This document shows, piece by piece, positions 1 to 8,975 of a DNA stretch of 64,000 nucleotides (position 1 is its first letter; the number at the start of each line of letters is the position of its first letter). The notes below the pieces were generated by a model. The model did no database searches, had not been told where the DNA came from, and was given only the letters and a program-made list of their open reading frames with translations. The stretch is from Agarivorans albus (GTDB lineage Bacteria > Pseudomonadota > Gammaproteobacteria > Enterobacterales > Celerinatantimonadaceae), in the NCBI RefSeq assembly GCF_019670105.1, contig NZ_AP023032.1:4674001-4738000 (forward strand), in the 5' to 3' direction. Position numbers and translations under genes: made by a program.

Positions 1-1669
1 GGGTAAGGCCAGCTTGTTTTAGCTCGGCAAGGTGCTGCATTGGCGCAGAATCTAGCTCCGTAAAGGCTAGGTACTTACCACGGTTTTCTTCACTAGTTGA
101 TAGGTCATGCGCACTAAAGTCACGTACATGGGCTTCGTAAATGCTCATGTTAGTCATAGGCAGCTCAGGCACTACGTGAGAATCCCAACCGGCTGGCTTG
201 GTTTTACGGTGCTCTAAATCAACAACTTGTGAATACAGAGAGTTAGTCGCCAAGCTTAGCGAGTAAGGGTCGGTTACCTCTAGCGTTTCTACTTCACCAG
301 AAGCTGGGTGATAAACCTCTACCACGTAACGATAATATTGTCCGTGTTTAACTCGCGTATCAACCAACCAAGTACCTAAGTCTGCTTGCCACTCCATTGA
401 GTAAGCACGCTTGGCTTTTTTACGTTTGTTGTAAGTTTGCAGAGTTACCGATTGAGCCGTTGGTGCCCAAAGTTGGAATTGATAACCTTTTTGGCTGGGG
501 CTTACGCCTAGCTGAACAGCATCATCATTGGCCGCGGCATATAAGCTATCTAACGCGCCAGCAAACTGCACCTCGGTAGTTTTATACACATAACCTTCGG
601 CGGTAAGCGCCATCGCAACCACTTCGCCTTTCAGCAAGCTCTTTAGGTTTGCATCATCTGGTAGTTGATAAGCAGAGCTAAAGTCTAGGTGAGGGAAGGC
701 GGCTTGCGCTTCATCACTCACTTGACCCGGCTCTAGCATCACCATTTGGTATGCGCCATCTACTGTGCCATCACTGTTTACCGTAAAGCTACCATCGGCA
801 GAGGAGTACAAACGTACATAATCTGCAGCAATAGCGTCTGCCCACACCAAGGTATTTGCATCAACCAAGTGGGCCGAGGCATTAATAATGCCCAAACCAG
901 GAGGGTTAGTACTCCAAGCCTCTTCTCGGCTATCAAATATCTGGCTATTGCCTTGAATAACGCTCACACTGCGATCGGTGAACTGGTCAAAAGAAATAGC
1001 TAAATCAGCATCAATTAACTTAGAAAGGCTACCGTCACGAATAATCACGTTGGCACAGCCAGACTCTTTGTTTAAATCCACTTCCCAGTAGGGACCATAT
1101 TGATCATGACCTGCTGGTACCAGAGATTGATCGGCCCATTCGGCATTTAATGCCGACTCAGCAATGGCATCACAAGCAGCGTTGTTCCATAAATGAAGCG
1201 ACCACGAGGCGTAATCGGCTGCAGCATCTTCACGAGTGGCCGCTGCTGGGTCAATATAGTTCAAACGCAGCTGATTTGGGCCAGCCAGTGCTAACTCTGT
1301 TGGCGGTGTAAGGTCAATATCGGGGTTAGCAACAGGTGGGAAATGCGGCTCCCAAGGCTTGTCGACACAGGCAACAACAAGCTGCATGTAGTCTTGTTCG
1401 GCCATTACGTCTTGTTCGGGGGTAACCGTACAAGATTGCGTCATCGGCTCGTCAACAACCGCAACGGTAAAGGCTTGCTCCGCTGGTAATTTGGTTTTAA
1501 ATACAAAAGGACCATCTTGAGTGATGGCCAATGGTTTTTTCTCGTTTAACTGTAGGCTTAACTTGCCGTTTAAGCCCTCTACTTCTCCGCCAACGTTATA
1601 ACACGCCGTTAAGAGAAGCGATCCAGCCACTACTGCTGAATGCTTTGTCCACCCGCTGAATAAAATCAT
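1..1669 (-). CDS. pulA: Lipoprotein pullulanase (GH13), 5' part, runs off left edge
   Basis: The minus strand is open without a stop from an ATG at 1669 to base 1, giving the first 556 or so residues. The N-terminus has a hydrophobic stretch ending in a lipobox, LLTAC, so the protein is probably exported and lipid-anchored. The segment YEAHVRDFS near residue 505 matches the start of the catalytic barrel of bacterial pullulanases of the PulA (TIGR02103-type) family, which cut alpha-1,6 branches in pullulan and limit dextrins. The region before it should hold the N-terminal beta-sandwich and CBM48-like modules of that family. The catalytic residues lie beyond the window and cannot be checked. 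An ATG at 1678 is followed at once by a stop, so 1669 is the start. A LacI-type palindrome lies about 210 bp upstream, and a maltose-type transporter with a similar site occurs at 38050. Confidence 0.85.
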   Translation of the reverse strand, partial: MILFSGWTKHSAVVAGSLLLTACYNVGGEVEGLNGKLSLQLNEKKPLAITQDGPFVFKTKLPAEQAFTVAVVDEPMTQSCTVTPEQDVMAEQDYMQLVVACVDKPWEPHFPPVANPDIDLTPPTELALAGPNQLRLNYIDPAAATREDAAADYASWSLHLWNNAACDAIAESALNAEWADQSLVPAGHDQYGPYWEVDLNKESGCANVIIRDGSLSKLIDADLAISFDQFTDRSVSVIQGNSQIFDSREEAWSTNPPGLGIINASAHLVDANTLVWADAIAADYVRLYSSADGSFTVNSDGTVDGAYQMVMLEPGQVSDEAQAAFPHLDFSSAYQLPDDANLKSLLKGEVVAMALTAEGYVYKTTEVQFAGALDSLYAAANDDAVQLGVSPSQKGYQFQLWAPTAQSVTLQTYNKRKKAKRAYSMEWQADLGTWLVDTRVKHGQYYRYVVEVYHPASGEVETLEVTDPYSLSLATNSLYSQVVDLEHRKTKPAGWDSHVVPELPMTNMSIYEAHVRDFSAHDLSTSEENRGKYLAFTELDSAPMQHLAELKQAGLT

Positions 1670-2035
1670 CTACAACATATCCTTGTTGTGTTTGGTTTGC
1701 TGCCAGTAAGTCTTCCTACTACTTAATGGGCTCTGGCAGATTAGCTGCCCTAACAAGGGCAAAACGGCACAAAGATAGTTCAGCCTGAATGAGATTTTTG
1801 TGACCTAGCGCGCCCTTTGAAACTTTGCAAAAAAGCCAGAAAATCAGCTAAATACGCCCAAGCTAGGCAGTGCCTGATAGAAAACGCTTTCAAAGCTAAG
1901 TAAGTTTTTTTACTTTTCTTATCAATAAATCCCCAGCAATCAAACAAAGCTGAACACAGTTATTGATAGTTAGCTGTACGACCTAGCTGCATGCTAAATT
2001 TTGGGCTGTTTTTTACGGTTATTTATAAGATTAAG
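1670..2035. other. Divergent intergenic region, pulA / endonuclease
   Basis: This 366-bp gap separates the leftward pullulanase from the rightward endonuclease. It contains a LacI-type palindrome at 1880-1891 and a lone TGTGA half-site near 1798-1802. No ORF worth calling was seen. Both promoters must lie here, but no convincing -35/-10 pair could be assigned by eye. Confidence 0.5.
1880..1891. promoter_or_regulatory. Possible LacI-family operator upstream of pulA
   Basis: GAAAACGCTTTC is a near-palindrome with a central CG, the form typical of LacI-family operators. A similar element, TGAAAACACTTTCA, lies at 37910-37923 before the sugar transporter gene. The match between two starch/maltose-linked promoters suggests a shared regulator of the MalR/MalI kind, which is not encoded in this window. 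This is inference from two sites only. Confidence 0.4.
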
Positions 2036-2803
2036 ATGTACTTAAAAACAGCCCTACGTAGCCTAGCCAGCTATGCCTTATTGTTTGCTCTTTCCTTACC
2101 TTCTCTTGCGCTTGCTAATGGCAATCAAAGCATTGAGTCATTCACCACCGCCAAGCGACTTTTACTGCAACAGGTATACGCGGAGCCAAGTACCCGTAAA
2201 ACACTGTATTGCGAGGCTAAGTTTGATGAGAATAAAAATGTCACACTTAATTCTGGTTTTGCTACCGGCAAATATCTTAACCGATTAAGACGTTACGAGA
2301 CCGAGCACGTTGTGCCAGCAGAGAACTTTGGCCGCAATTTTGTTGAGTGGCGTGAAGGCCACCCCAAATGTGTCAATTCAAAAGGCAAAGCCTACAAGGG
2401 CAGGCGCTGTGCAGAAAAAACCAATGCCGAATACCGCTTAATGCAAGCAGACATGTACAACCTGTATCCGGCTATTGGCGCGGTAAATGCGGCGCGCTCT
2501 AATTACAACTTCACTATGTTAAGTACTCAGCAATCTAGTTTTGGTAGCTGCGATATGCGTATAGAGAACCGTAAAGTACAACCGCCAGAATCCGCGCGAG
2601 GGCCAATAGCACGCAGTTATTTATATATGGATGCCACTTATAGCCGATTTACCATGAGCAGCAGTCAACGCAAGTTAATGCAAGCTTGGGACAAGCTTCA
2701 TCCGGTTAGCGCTCAAGAGTGCCAAAGAGCTGAGCTAATTGCGCAAACTCAACAAAACAACAATCCCATTTTGGCGTCGCGTTGTATAAATCTTGAGAAC
2801 TAA
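2036..2803 (+). CDS. endA: Secreted endonuclease I (EndA/Dns family)
   Basis: Non-specific DNase/RNase of the endonuclease I family (EndA, Vvn, Dns), normally periplasmic or extracellular and used in nutrient recovery and DNA clearance. The mature protein shows the family core ETEHVVPAENFG, with the catalytic His in EHVVP, followed by DMYNLYPAIGAVNAARSN, which carries the conserved Asn of the metal site. Several cysteines (CEAKF, HPKC, RRC, GSC) fit the disulfides known in this family. From the ATG at 2036 the N-terminus is a good signal peptide, cleaved after SLALA. An in-frame ATG at 1991 would add 15 residues before it, so 2036 is preferred. The length of about 255 residues is normal. Monocistronic, divergent from pulA. 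Confidence 0.9.
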   Translation: MYLKTALRSLASYALLFALSLPSLALANGNQSIESFTTAKRLLLQQVYAEPSTRKTLYCEAKFDENKNVTLNSGFATGKYLNRLRRYETEHVVPAENFGRNFVEWREGHPKCVNSKGKAYKGRRCAEKTNAEYRLMQADMYNLYPAIGAVNAARSNYNFTMLSTQQSSFGSCDMRIENRKVQPPESARGPIARSYLYMDATYSRFTMSSSQRKLMQAWDKLHPVSAQECQRAELIAQTQQNNNPILASRCINLEN

Positions 2804-2940
2804 AACCCTAAATTTGTGCTGTATATGGAATTTGCAAATAGAGATATTCTTATAATTGCGTAGTACAACCCTTTATAAAGCATGGATTTAGTGAATAATA
2901 CCAAGGTAAAGTTTTTGTTCTGTCCACGCTAAAGCACACT

Positions 2941-4206
2941 ATGAATCAGCAACAACGCGACATTTATTACCCGGTACTATTTCTGATCTCTTTAGGGTTG
3001 GTGCTTTGGCAGTACCTAGGCATGGAGCGACACCTTAATTACTCACTAAACGAAGAATCACCTATCTCTCTTTCTACTCAGCTCGCCGATGGTCGTGTTG
3101 GCAAAGGCTTGTTATTGCGCCAACAAAACAAAGCCACGCTATTTTGCAATATCTCCAATAGCCAGCAACCCGATGCCTGTGCTTTGCAGTTAAAGTTAGT
3201 GGAAAATAATCAAGCAGGCATCACTCTGGCCAACTTCGAAAACATCCAACTAAATCTGTCCTTTCAAAGCACCGCACCAGATTCCATTTGGCTACAAGTA
3301 TTTACTCAACACAATGCAAAACATCTACACCTATACCAACAGAGCATTTTGCCCAAGCAAGGGCGCGCGAGTTACAGCATTGATGTAGATAACTTATATC
3401 AGCCCTCTTGGTGGCAGTTTGCCCAGGGTGAAGATCAGCACTCGCAGCAAGATGCTAAGATCACCTACATTAGCTTGCTCACTGGTGACAATACTCAGGA
3501 TAAAAATATTGAGTTATCGCTCCATTCAGTCCAGTTTTCTGGCAAATGGTTGCAAGCCAAAGATTTATATTTGGCCTTGTTGGGGATTTGGTTAGTCAGT
3601 ATTACTTACGCTTTTTTTAGTGTGACCCGTGGGGTAAAAGAGCAACACCAGCAATCAAATAAACACGCGCTAGAGCTAAATAAAATCAATAGTTACCTGA
3701 GCATTGAGCGCGATAACTACGAATTCATGGCCAAAACCGACCCGCTTACCAGCTGCTTTAATCGCGCCGGTTTGAGCAGCATTTTTGGCGACATCATTAT
3801 CGAATACGCTGAAATTGGTATGCCTGCTAGTATCGTCTTATTCGACATAGACCACTTCAAAAAAATCAATGACCAATACGGCCACGACGAAGGCGACAAA
3901 GTACTGGTTAATCTAGCAAATTTGGTGCGCCAGCAAATTAGAGAAGGCGATTACTTAGCCCGCTGGGGCGGTGAAGAGTTTTTGGTGGTATGCACCCATA
4001 CCCGGCTAAAAGGAGCCTGCGCACTTGCTGAACACCTTCGCCAAAGTATCGAAAACACCATCCTAAGCGAAGAAACACGCATAACCAGCTCTTTTGGCGT
4101 AGCCGAAATAAACTCTGGCTTCTTAGAGCAATGGATAAAACGTGCCGACGAAGCTTTATATCAAGCCAAAGAAGGCGGCCGCAATAAGGTAGTTGCGGCA
4201 AGTTAA
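2941..4206 (+). CDS. Membrane diguanylate cyclase with periplasmic sensor
   Basis: Makes cyclic di-GMP from two GTP at the inner membrane. The layout is TM1 at about residues 9-27, a periplasmic domain of about 180 residues, TM2 at about 208-228, a short coiled coil, and a GGDEF domain at about 258-415. The active site RWGGEEF is intact near residue 343, and an RxxD inhibitory site (REGD) lies five residues before it, so product inhibition is expected. The periplasmic part contains FCNISNS followed ten residues on by a second Cys; the same pattern recurs in the cyclase at 47673, so the two are paralogues. The sensor domain is not a named family I recognise. Monocistronic, ending at the shared terminator at 4382. 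Confidence 0.9.
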   Translation: MNQQQRDIYYPVLFLISLGLVLWQYLGMERHLNYSLNEESPISLSTQLADGRVGKGLLLRQQNKATLFCNISNSQQPDACALQLKLVENNQAGITLANFENIQLNLSFQSTAPDSIWLQVFTQHNAKHLHLYQQSILPKQGRASYSIDVDNLYQPSWWQFAQGEDQHSQQDAKITYISLLTGDNTQDKNIELSLHSVQFSGKWLQAKDLYLALLGIWLVSITYAFFSVTRGVKEQHQQSNKHALELNKINSYLSIERDNYEFMAKTDPLTSCFNRAGLSSIFGDIIIEYAEIGMPASIVLFDIDHFKKINDQYGHDEGDKVLVNLANLVRQQIREGDYLARWGGEEFLVVCTHTRLKGACALAEHLRQSIENTILSEETRITSSFGVAEINSGFLEQWIKRADEALYQAKEGGRNKVVAAS

Positions 4207-4381
4207 GAGCTAGTACAAGTAACTAAGCTTGCTCTTTTAAGCTCTGTTTTTTGATGATATCAACCCACCTCCAATGCGTTTTCCTCTTAGGCACCGCAAA
4301 GCCATTATTTGCACAGTACTGCGCTTACACAGCTGACTCATAAGCGGATGAGCGTCAATGAACGCAATGCTGTTTGCCAAT

Positions 4382-4407
4382 AAAAAAGGCGCTGGTGAGC
4401 GCCTTTT
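4382..4407. terminator. Bidirectional rho-independent terminator
   Basis: Stem GGCGCT/AGCGCC with loop GGTG, flanked by an A-run on the left and TTTT on the right. It can end both the rightward diguanylate cyclase and the leftward giant lipoprotein gene, which converge here. Confidence 0.8.
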
Positions 4408-4457
4408 GTCAATCACGTGTCAACCCATATCAGGACGGGTCATATGAAACCTAAAAC

Positions 4458-7400
4458 CTAAGGAGGACTTAACTCCAACAACTTGGCGTCGGCACTGGCT
4501 GAATCTAAGAAACCATAGAAAGTAGTATCTCCGGCATCCCAACCCGTTTTCGCTTCAAAAGAACCGTTATCCGAATCAGCAGCAGTGATTGGAATGATAT
4601 TTTGGAAACCAGATTGCTTGAGGAATAAAACGCCAGCTTTCGCATGAAACTCCCAGCCATTTGGCAAGCTTGTTAAGGTAGTAGTGGTAACTTCCCAGCC
4701 TTGGTTATCAAACTCATTCACTAGATACCACGTTCGCTCTAGGCCAAATTCATCAACAATAAGGCTCTCATTCAGCTGCAGATTATTATATGCATCTAAA
4801 GCTGGAATCACCGAGCTATCAATCTCAGCATAAGACTTACCCTCATCCATGGCTGCTCTCACTTTACCAGCTAAGTCTGTTACATCTTGACTATTCCACT
4901 CTCCGTAATCGTGACCAACCCAAATGCCAGTGTTGCCCTTCTCCCATACTCTTACCGATTGCCCAGCGTTATCAGCCGACAAGGTGAAGCTATAGTCATC
5001 CAAAGCAAAATGTTGATAAATGGTTCTGTTGATGGATAGCGATTCGCTTATTTGAGTCTCAGTAGATTGCCAATTATTAAACTCTATGCGCTCCCCTGAA
5101 GCGTCCAATTCTGCAGCATCTTTGCTACTGTTAATAACATAGCGTCTACCACTTTGCTCTGTAACAACTTCTCCATTCTCAACTTTCTTGGCTAGGGTAT
5201 TCTCTGACCAATAGTCCGTAAGCTGCCATGGTGAGCTATAAACATAATGCGAATACTCTTCAAAGTTCTCCGTATCCGACATCAACATTGGGCCAGTAGT
5301 GCTTTCTACATTTGACAGCGTACCGTCTTCACAAGCTGAAACTGAGATAGCTCCTTTGTCCAAGTTAGCATTTAGTTCAATAGCGACTAAATAAACACCC
5401 GGAATATCGCTGTTGCCGAAAGACATTGAACTTAGTCCTTCAGGAGAAGCTAGTATATGCAACTCAGTTTGTTCAGGGCTGCCATCTCCACGATAATCAG
5501 ATGAATGAAACAGCGAAGTAAATTCTAGGTTTTCATCTAATGTAGAAATTTTAAAGTCAAAATATTGAAAAACATCAGCAAAGACTTTAGCTTGATAAGT
5601 ATTGTTACCAACATAGTTCAGTTTGTGGCTATCAAGAAATGCAGTGGCATCTTCACCGCCATCAAACGTCCCTCGTATGTACACTTCCTGTTGAAGCGGA
5701 CCCAATTCATCCAATGACTCCAAATCACAACTTGCATGGTTTACATATCGGCCAACAAAATCAACAACCTCACTATCTACGGTAGTTTCCGCTATGGCGT
5801 ACTTATCACGCTCAAAGGTTAATGGACTTACAGCAAATACCGAGCCGTTATCTTTTACTACATCAAACTCAAAACAGCCGTCGCCCACCTCAGTGTAAAT
5901 ATCAACATTGAACACTGCGCCCTGCACGTCAACCGAGCTAAGCGATATAGTCTCACCTACAGCGCTTTTGTCGGAATAAGCTTTGGTTAAGCTATTACAT
6001 ATGCCAGCATTTTCAGCTCGCAGGCTATAGCTTGCATATAGCGCCTCTAATTCAGCTTGGTTTAAGCCAGCGGTTTGCTCGCTAGGAAGAATAAACAACA
6101 CGCTCACTTGCTCACGCGGCATCGCAGCTTCTCTGGCGATCTCTTCAGCAATAAGCGCATCCAATTTAGCTTGAGCTTCTGCTTGATCTAAATAGCCATA
6201 AAACGTTTGATTCGGATCCCAATACATTTGAGATTCGAAGTAACCCGTATCAACATCAGCATCAACCAACGGCACTGAGGTATAATTGTTACGTGAATAA
6301 TCGTTACCACTGGTATCCAGCTCAACGATCATTCCACCAGGGACAACGTTAAAGCGCCAGCCGTTCGGTAGCTGTTCTAAACCTGTCTCTTGTAGCTCCC
6401 ACTCCCCTTCAAACTGGTTGACTAAGAACCACGTTCTTACATCGCCATTTTCTTGGTAAACAAAACTATCGCTAAAACGCAGTACGTTATAAGCACTCAA
6501 GCCTGCAACCACACTTTCATCAATTTCAGCGTAAGATAAGCCACTATCTAAGGCGGCTTTAATTTTACTATCGAGTTCCTCGATATTCGTAGAGTTCCAT
6601 TCAGGGTAGTCATGGCCAAGCCACAAACCCGAAGCTCCTTTCTCCCAAACTTTAACTGCTTGGCCAGGCTCTTCTTTAGTAAATGAATAGTTATCCAAGC
6701 CGTAGTGGTGATACTCGTTAAACTCTAAACTTAGGGTGTCAGATAGATCTGTTGTCGTATATTTCCAATCCTGAAACTTAATAGCTTGGCCATCAGAACC
6801 TAATTCAGCCATCCTGGTGTCATTGCTATATACATAACGCCCACCAGAACCTTCCGATACCTTTAAGCCATCAACTACTTTGCTTGATTCTTGGTAATCT
6901 TCCCAATAATTAGTAAGCTCACCTCTATCCCAACGGTATTGCGCATACTCTTCAAATACACCATTGATGCAACAAGTATAAACACTACCTCGTTGAGTGA
7001 ACTCTCTTTCACCGTTTGGCGTTAGCGTTTCTTTGGTATAGTCATTTATCGTTCCATCTGCTGAAGAATCTCTCAGCTCCTCATTCGAAACAGAGCCGTC
7101 AGCAAAAGAGGTGGTCACTTGGGTTCTTCTAAAGTAAGGCTCTAGCTCTTCTTTATCTAAAGATTCACTGATTCTAGTTTTTACCTGTTCACCGCTTTCT
7201 AAGGTCTCAGAAGAATGTGTAACTCTTTGAACCCATTCAATTTGAGAAAGGTTTCCAGCATTAACAGCTGCTTCAATATCTATATCATCAAAGCTTTCAT
7301 CATCGTCATAGCCACCTTCGTCAATTGAAGAAGACTCATCATGATATGCTAGGTATGAAAGCTGACCAGCTTCATCATGGGTTCCAACTCGATAAACTCG

Positions 7401-8675
7401 CCCTTTAAAAGTTCGAAGGTTGTCTTGGTTTAAATCGGTTTCCCAATAAAAATGAGCGGTATAAACCCCATCAGCTAAATAGTTTTCTGTCCAAGACTCT
7501 TTTTCATAAATCAGTGCTTCCTGATCCTCATCTAGCTTCCTTTTATAGTTAGCATCGGTGAGGTAACTAACGGACTCAGCCTCTACTTTTTTCGTACCAT
7601 CGTCTAATAAGGTAGTAATTTTGCTTTGTTCAACTAGGAAGTAATCTTCTTTCCCAGTAATCCAGTTTTTTCGACTGCTTCGCTGGGTGGTAACCTCTAC
7701 CGTTTGGTTATCTTCCAAATCTTGTTTAAGTTCTTGCTCTTTTTTAGCTGCTTCTTGGCGTTCGGTGGTGCGCTCTATCGCCTCTTTCGCTAAGGCTTCT
7801 TTAATCGCTTCACCAACATCATCAGACAAGAAGTCGCCTAAAATCACATCAAGGCCACCATCTAAGCCTAAGTCACCAATCACCTTGGTTTTTGCAACCA
7901 TTAGCTCCTGGTCAATTTGTTCGCTGGTTACAGAACCGCTAGCTAACAAAATTAGGCTCTCTTTTAACTCATCAACAACCAAAGAGGTAAACGGGGAAAT
8001 CGCGGCTCCAGTAGGGTCAATGCTTTCATCTAAGTCAACCAATGGAGGAGCAGAAAGCACGACTGGATTTTCAGAGAAATCTTCACCGGTATCTATATCT
8101 GTAGCTCCTTCGCCTAACAAGGCACGAATAGGCGCCGATTTTAAGCTGCTGATGTCGGAGCCTTTTAATGCCAAGGTGTAAGCACCGGTATTATCACTAA
8201 TAGCGCTAGGCTCATCCTCGTCAAGTTGACCATTTAGGTTAAGGTCAAGAAAAACAACCGCACCAGCTACATAACCATCAATCACTTTGCCGCTAAGAGC
8301 CATTACCCGGTTTACCGTAAGCTCAAACGGCGCAAGAGAAGCAGTTTCACTGCCATCACTTACACTAATAACAATATCTGAATAGGCGCTAATATCTGTC
8401 CGAGCGGGTGTTCCTGATAATTGACCGGTTGCTTCATCAAAGCTTGCCCAAGCAGGCTTGTTGGTAATCGAAAATGTTAGTTCATCGTTGTTTTCGTCGC
8501 TGGCAGTTGGAGTAAACGCAAATGCTACCCCCTCATCTATGCTCGTTTGCGGCGTACCACCAATATTGGGAGCTACATTTACAGGGGTTGAGTCGCCTCC
8601 ACCACCTCCACCACACGCGGTTAGCGAAAGCGAGACAGCGATCAGCGAAGCCAACTTCGACTTGGCATACTTCAT
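4458..8675 (-). CDS. Giant lipoprotein with Ig-like domain and duplicated C-terminal module
   Basis: About 1405 residues, function unknown. The N-terminus is a lipoprotein signal (LSLTACGGGGGG). Next comes a putative Ig domain at about residues 40-125 (ITNKPAWASFDEATGQLSG is typical of this cadherin-like family), then a segment with DLNLNGQLDEDEPS, an acidic calcium-loop-like motif. A charged, probably helical stretch follows (EAIERTTERQEAAKKEQ). The rest is beta-rich and contains two related modules of about 240 residues sharing RVWEKG, LGHDY.EWNS, SYAEID.SV and LPNGW motifs. The ATG at 8675 is chosen because GGAAAGGA lies eight bases upstream; an upstream TTG at 8693 overlaps that site. Likely surface or periplasmic adhesion/binding role, but this is inference. 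Confidence 0.75.
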   Translation of the reverse strand: MKYAKSKLASLIAVSLSLTACGGGGGGDSTPVNVAPNIGGTPQTSIDEGVAFAFTPTASDENNDELTFSITNKPAWASFDEATGQLSGTPARTDISAYSDIVISVSDGSETASLAPFELTVNRVMALSGKVIDGYVAGAVVFLDLNLNGQLDEDEPSAISDNTGAYTLALKGSDISSLKSAPIRALLGEGATDIDTGEDFSENPVVLSAPPLVDLDESIDPTGAAISPFTSLVVDELKESLILLASGSVTSEQIDQELMVAKTKVIGDLGLDGGLDVILGDFLSDDVGEAIKEALAKEAIERTTERQEAAKKEQELKQDLEDNQTVEVTTQRSSRKNWITGKEDYFLVEQSKITTLLDDGTKKVEAESVSYLTDANYKRKLDEDQEALIYEKESWTENYLADGVYTAHFYWETDLNQDNLRTFKGRVYRVGTHDEAGQLSYLAYHDESSSIDEGGYDDDESFDDIDIEAAVNAGNLSQIEWVQRVTHSSETLESGEQVKTRISESLDKEELEPYFRRTQVTTSFADGSVSNEELRDSSADGTINDYTKETLTPNGEREFTQRGSVYTCCINGVFEEYAQYRWDRGELTNYWEDYQESSKVVDGLKVSEGSGGRYVYSNDTRMAELGSDGQAIKFQDWKYTTTDLSDTLSLEFNEYHHYGLDNYSFTKEEPGQAVKVWEKGASGLWLGHDYPEWNSTNIEELDSKIKAALDSGLSYAEIDESVVAGLSAYNVLRFSDSFVYQENGDVRTWFLVNQFEGEWELQETGLEQLPNGWRFNVVPGGMIVELDTSGNDYSRNNYTSVPLVDADVDTGYFESQMYWDPNQTFYGYLDQAEAQAKLDALIAEEIAREAAMPREQVSVLFILPSEQTAGLNQAELEALYASYSLRAENAGICNSLTKAYSDKSAVGETISLSSVDVQGAVFNVDIYTEVGDGCFEFDVVKDNGSVFAVSPLTFERDKYAIAETTVDSEVVDFVGRYVNHASCDLESLDELGPLQQEVYIRGTFDGGEDATAFLDSHKLNYVGNNTYQAKVFADVFQYFDFKISTLDENLEFTSLFHSSDYRGDGSPEQTELHILASPEGLSSMSFGNSDIPGVYLVAIELNANLDKGAISVSACEDGTLSNVESTTGPMLMSDTENFEEYSHYVYSSPWQLTDYWSENTLAKKVENGEVVTEQSGRRYVINSSKDAAELDASGERIEFNNWQSTETQISESLSINRTIYQHFALDDYSFTLSADNAGQSVRVWEKGNTGIWVGHDYGEWNSQDVTDLAGKVRAAMDEGKSYAEIDSSVIPALDAYNNLQLNESLIVDEFGLERTWYLVNEFDNQGWEVTTTTLTSLPNGWEFHAKAGVLFLKQSGFQNIIPITAADSDNGSFEAKTGWDAGDTTFYGFLDSASADAKLLELSPP
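4461..5182 (-). repeat. Internal protein duplication, C-terminal copy
   Basis: Encodes the last 241 or so residues of the giant lipoprotein. It is related to the copy at 6155-6875: RRYVIN vs GRYVYS, VRVWEKGNTGIWVGHDY vs VKVWEKGASGLWLGHDY, EIDSSVIPALDAYN vs EIDESVVAGLSAYN, and TFYGFLD vs TFYGYLD. The similarity is at protein level and the DNA has diverged, so the duplication is old. Confidence 0.8.
6155..6875 (-). repeat. Internal protein duplication, upstream copy
   Basis: First of two related modules of about 240 residues in the giant lipoprotein (partner at 4461-5182). Between the copies lie about 320 residues that are not repeated and include several Cys residues (CNSLTKA, GDGCFEFD, ASCDLES). 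Confidence 0.8.
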
Positions 8676-8975
8676 ATTTAGAGTCCTTTCCAAAACTTGC
8701 TATTGTAAGTAGTAATTTTTATTAGAGTTTTTAGCCTAAAAAAAGGCCATTAACATCAACATGCTACAAATAAGAAATGAGTTAACAAGCATACAAAAAG
8801 GAAAAATGCTGTTATTTAGCGTTATGTCAAAAAATAAGACAAATAAACCCACAGAAAGATGATTTACCGCAATTGAGTGATTGGCAATGGTTTAAAAAAG
8901 TGCCGCTATTTAAACTAGCAGCACTTGATAAGCCTTTAAGAAAAACAAGCATTAAAGCTAAAACAAATGATGAAC
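8676..8975. other. AT-rich promoter region, no gene seen
   Basis: This 300-bp stretch between the carboxypeptidase stop and the giant lipoprotein start holds the lipoprotein's promoter and Shine-Dalgarno site (GGAAAGGA at 8684-8691, minus strand). No clear terminator hairpin or operator was found. Confidence 0.5.

Noticed and set aside
746-1003. Plus-strand ORF of 85 codons inside the pullulanase gene
   Set aside because: It lies wholly within the open minus-strand pullulanase frame, has no ribosome site and no family-like sequence.
7687-8181. Plus-strand ORF of 164 codons
   Set aside because: It is the reverse shadow of the giant lipoprotein gene; its Ser-rich content follows from the acidic codons on the other strand.
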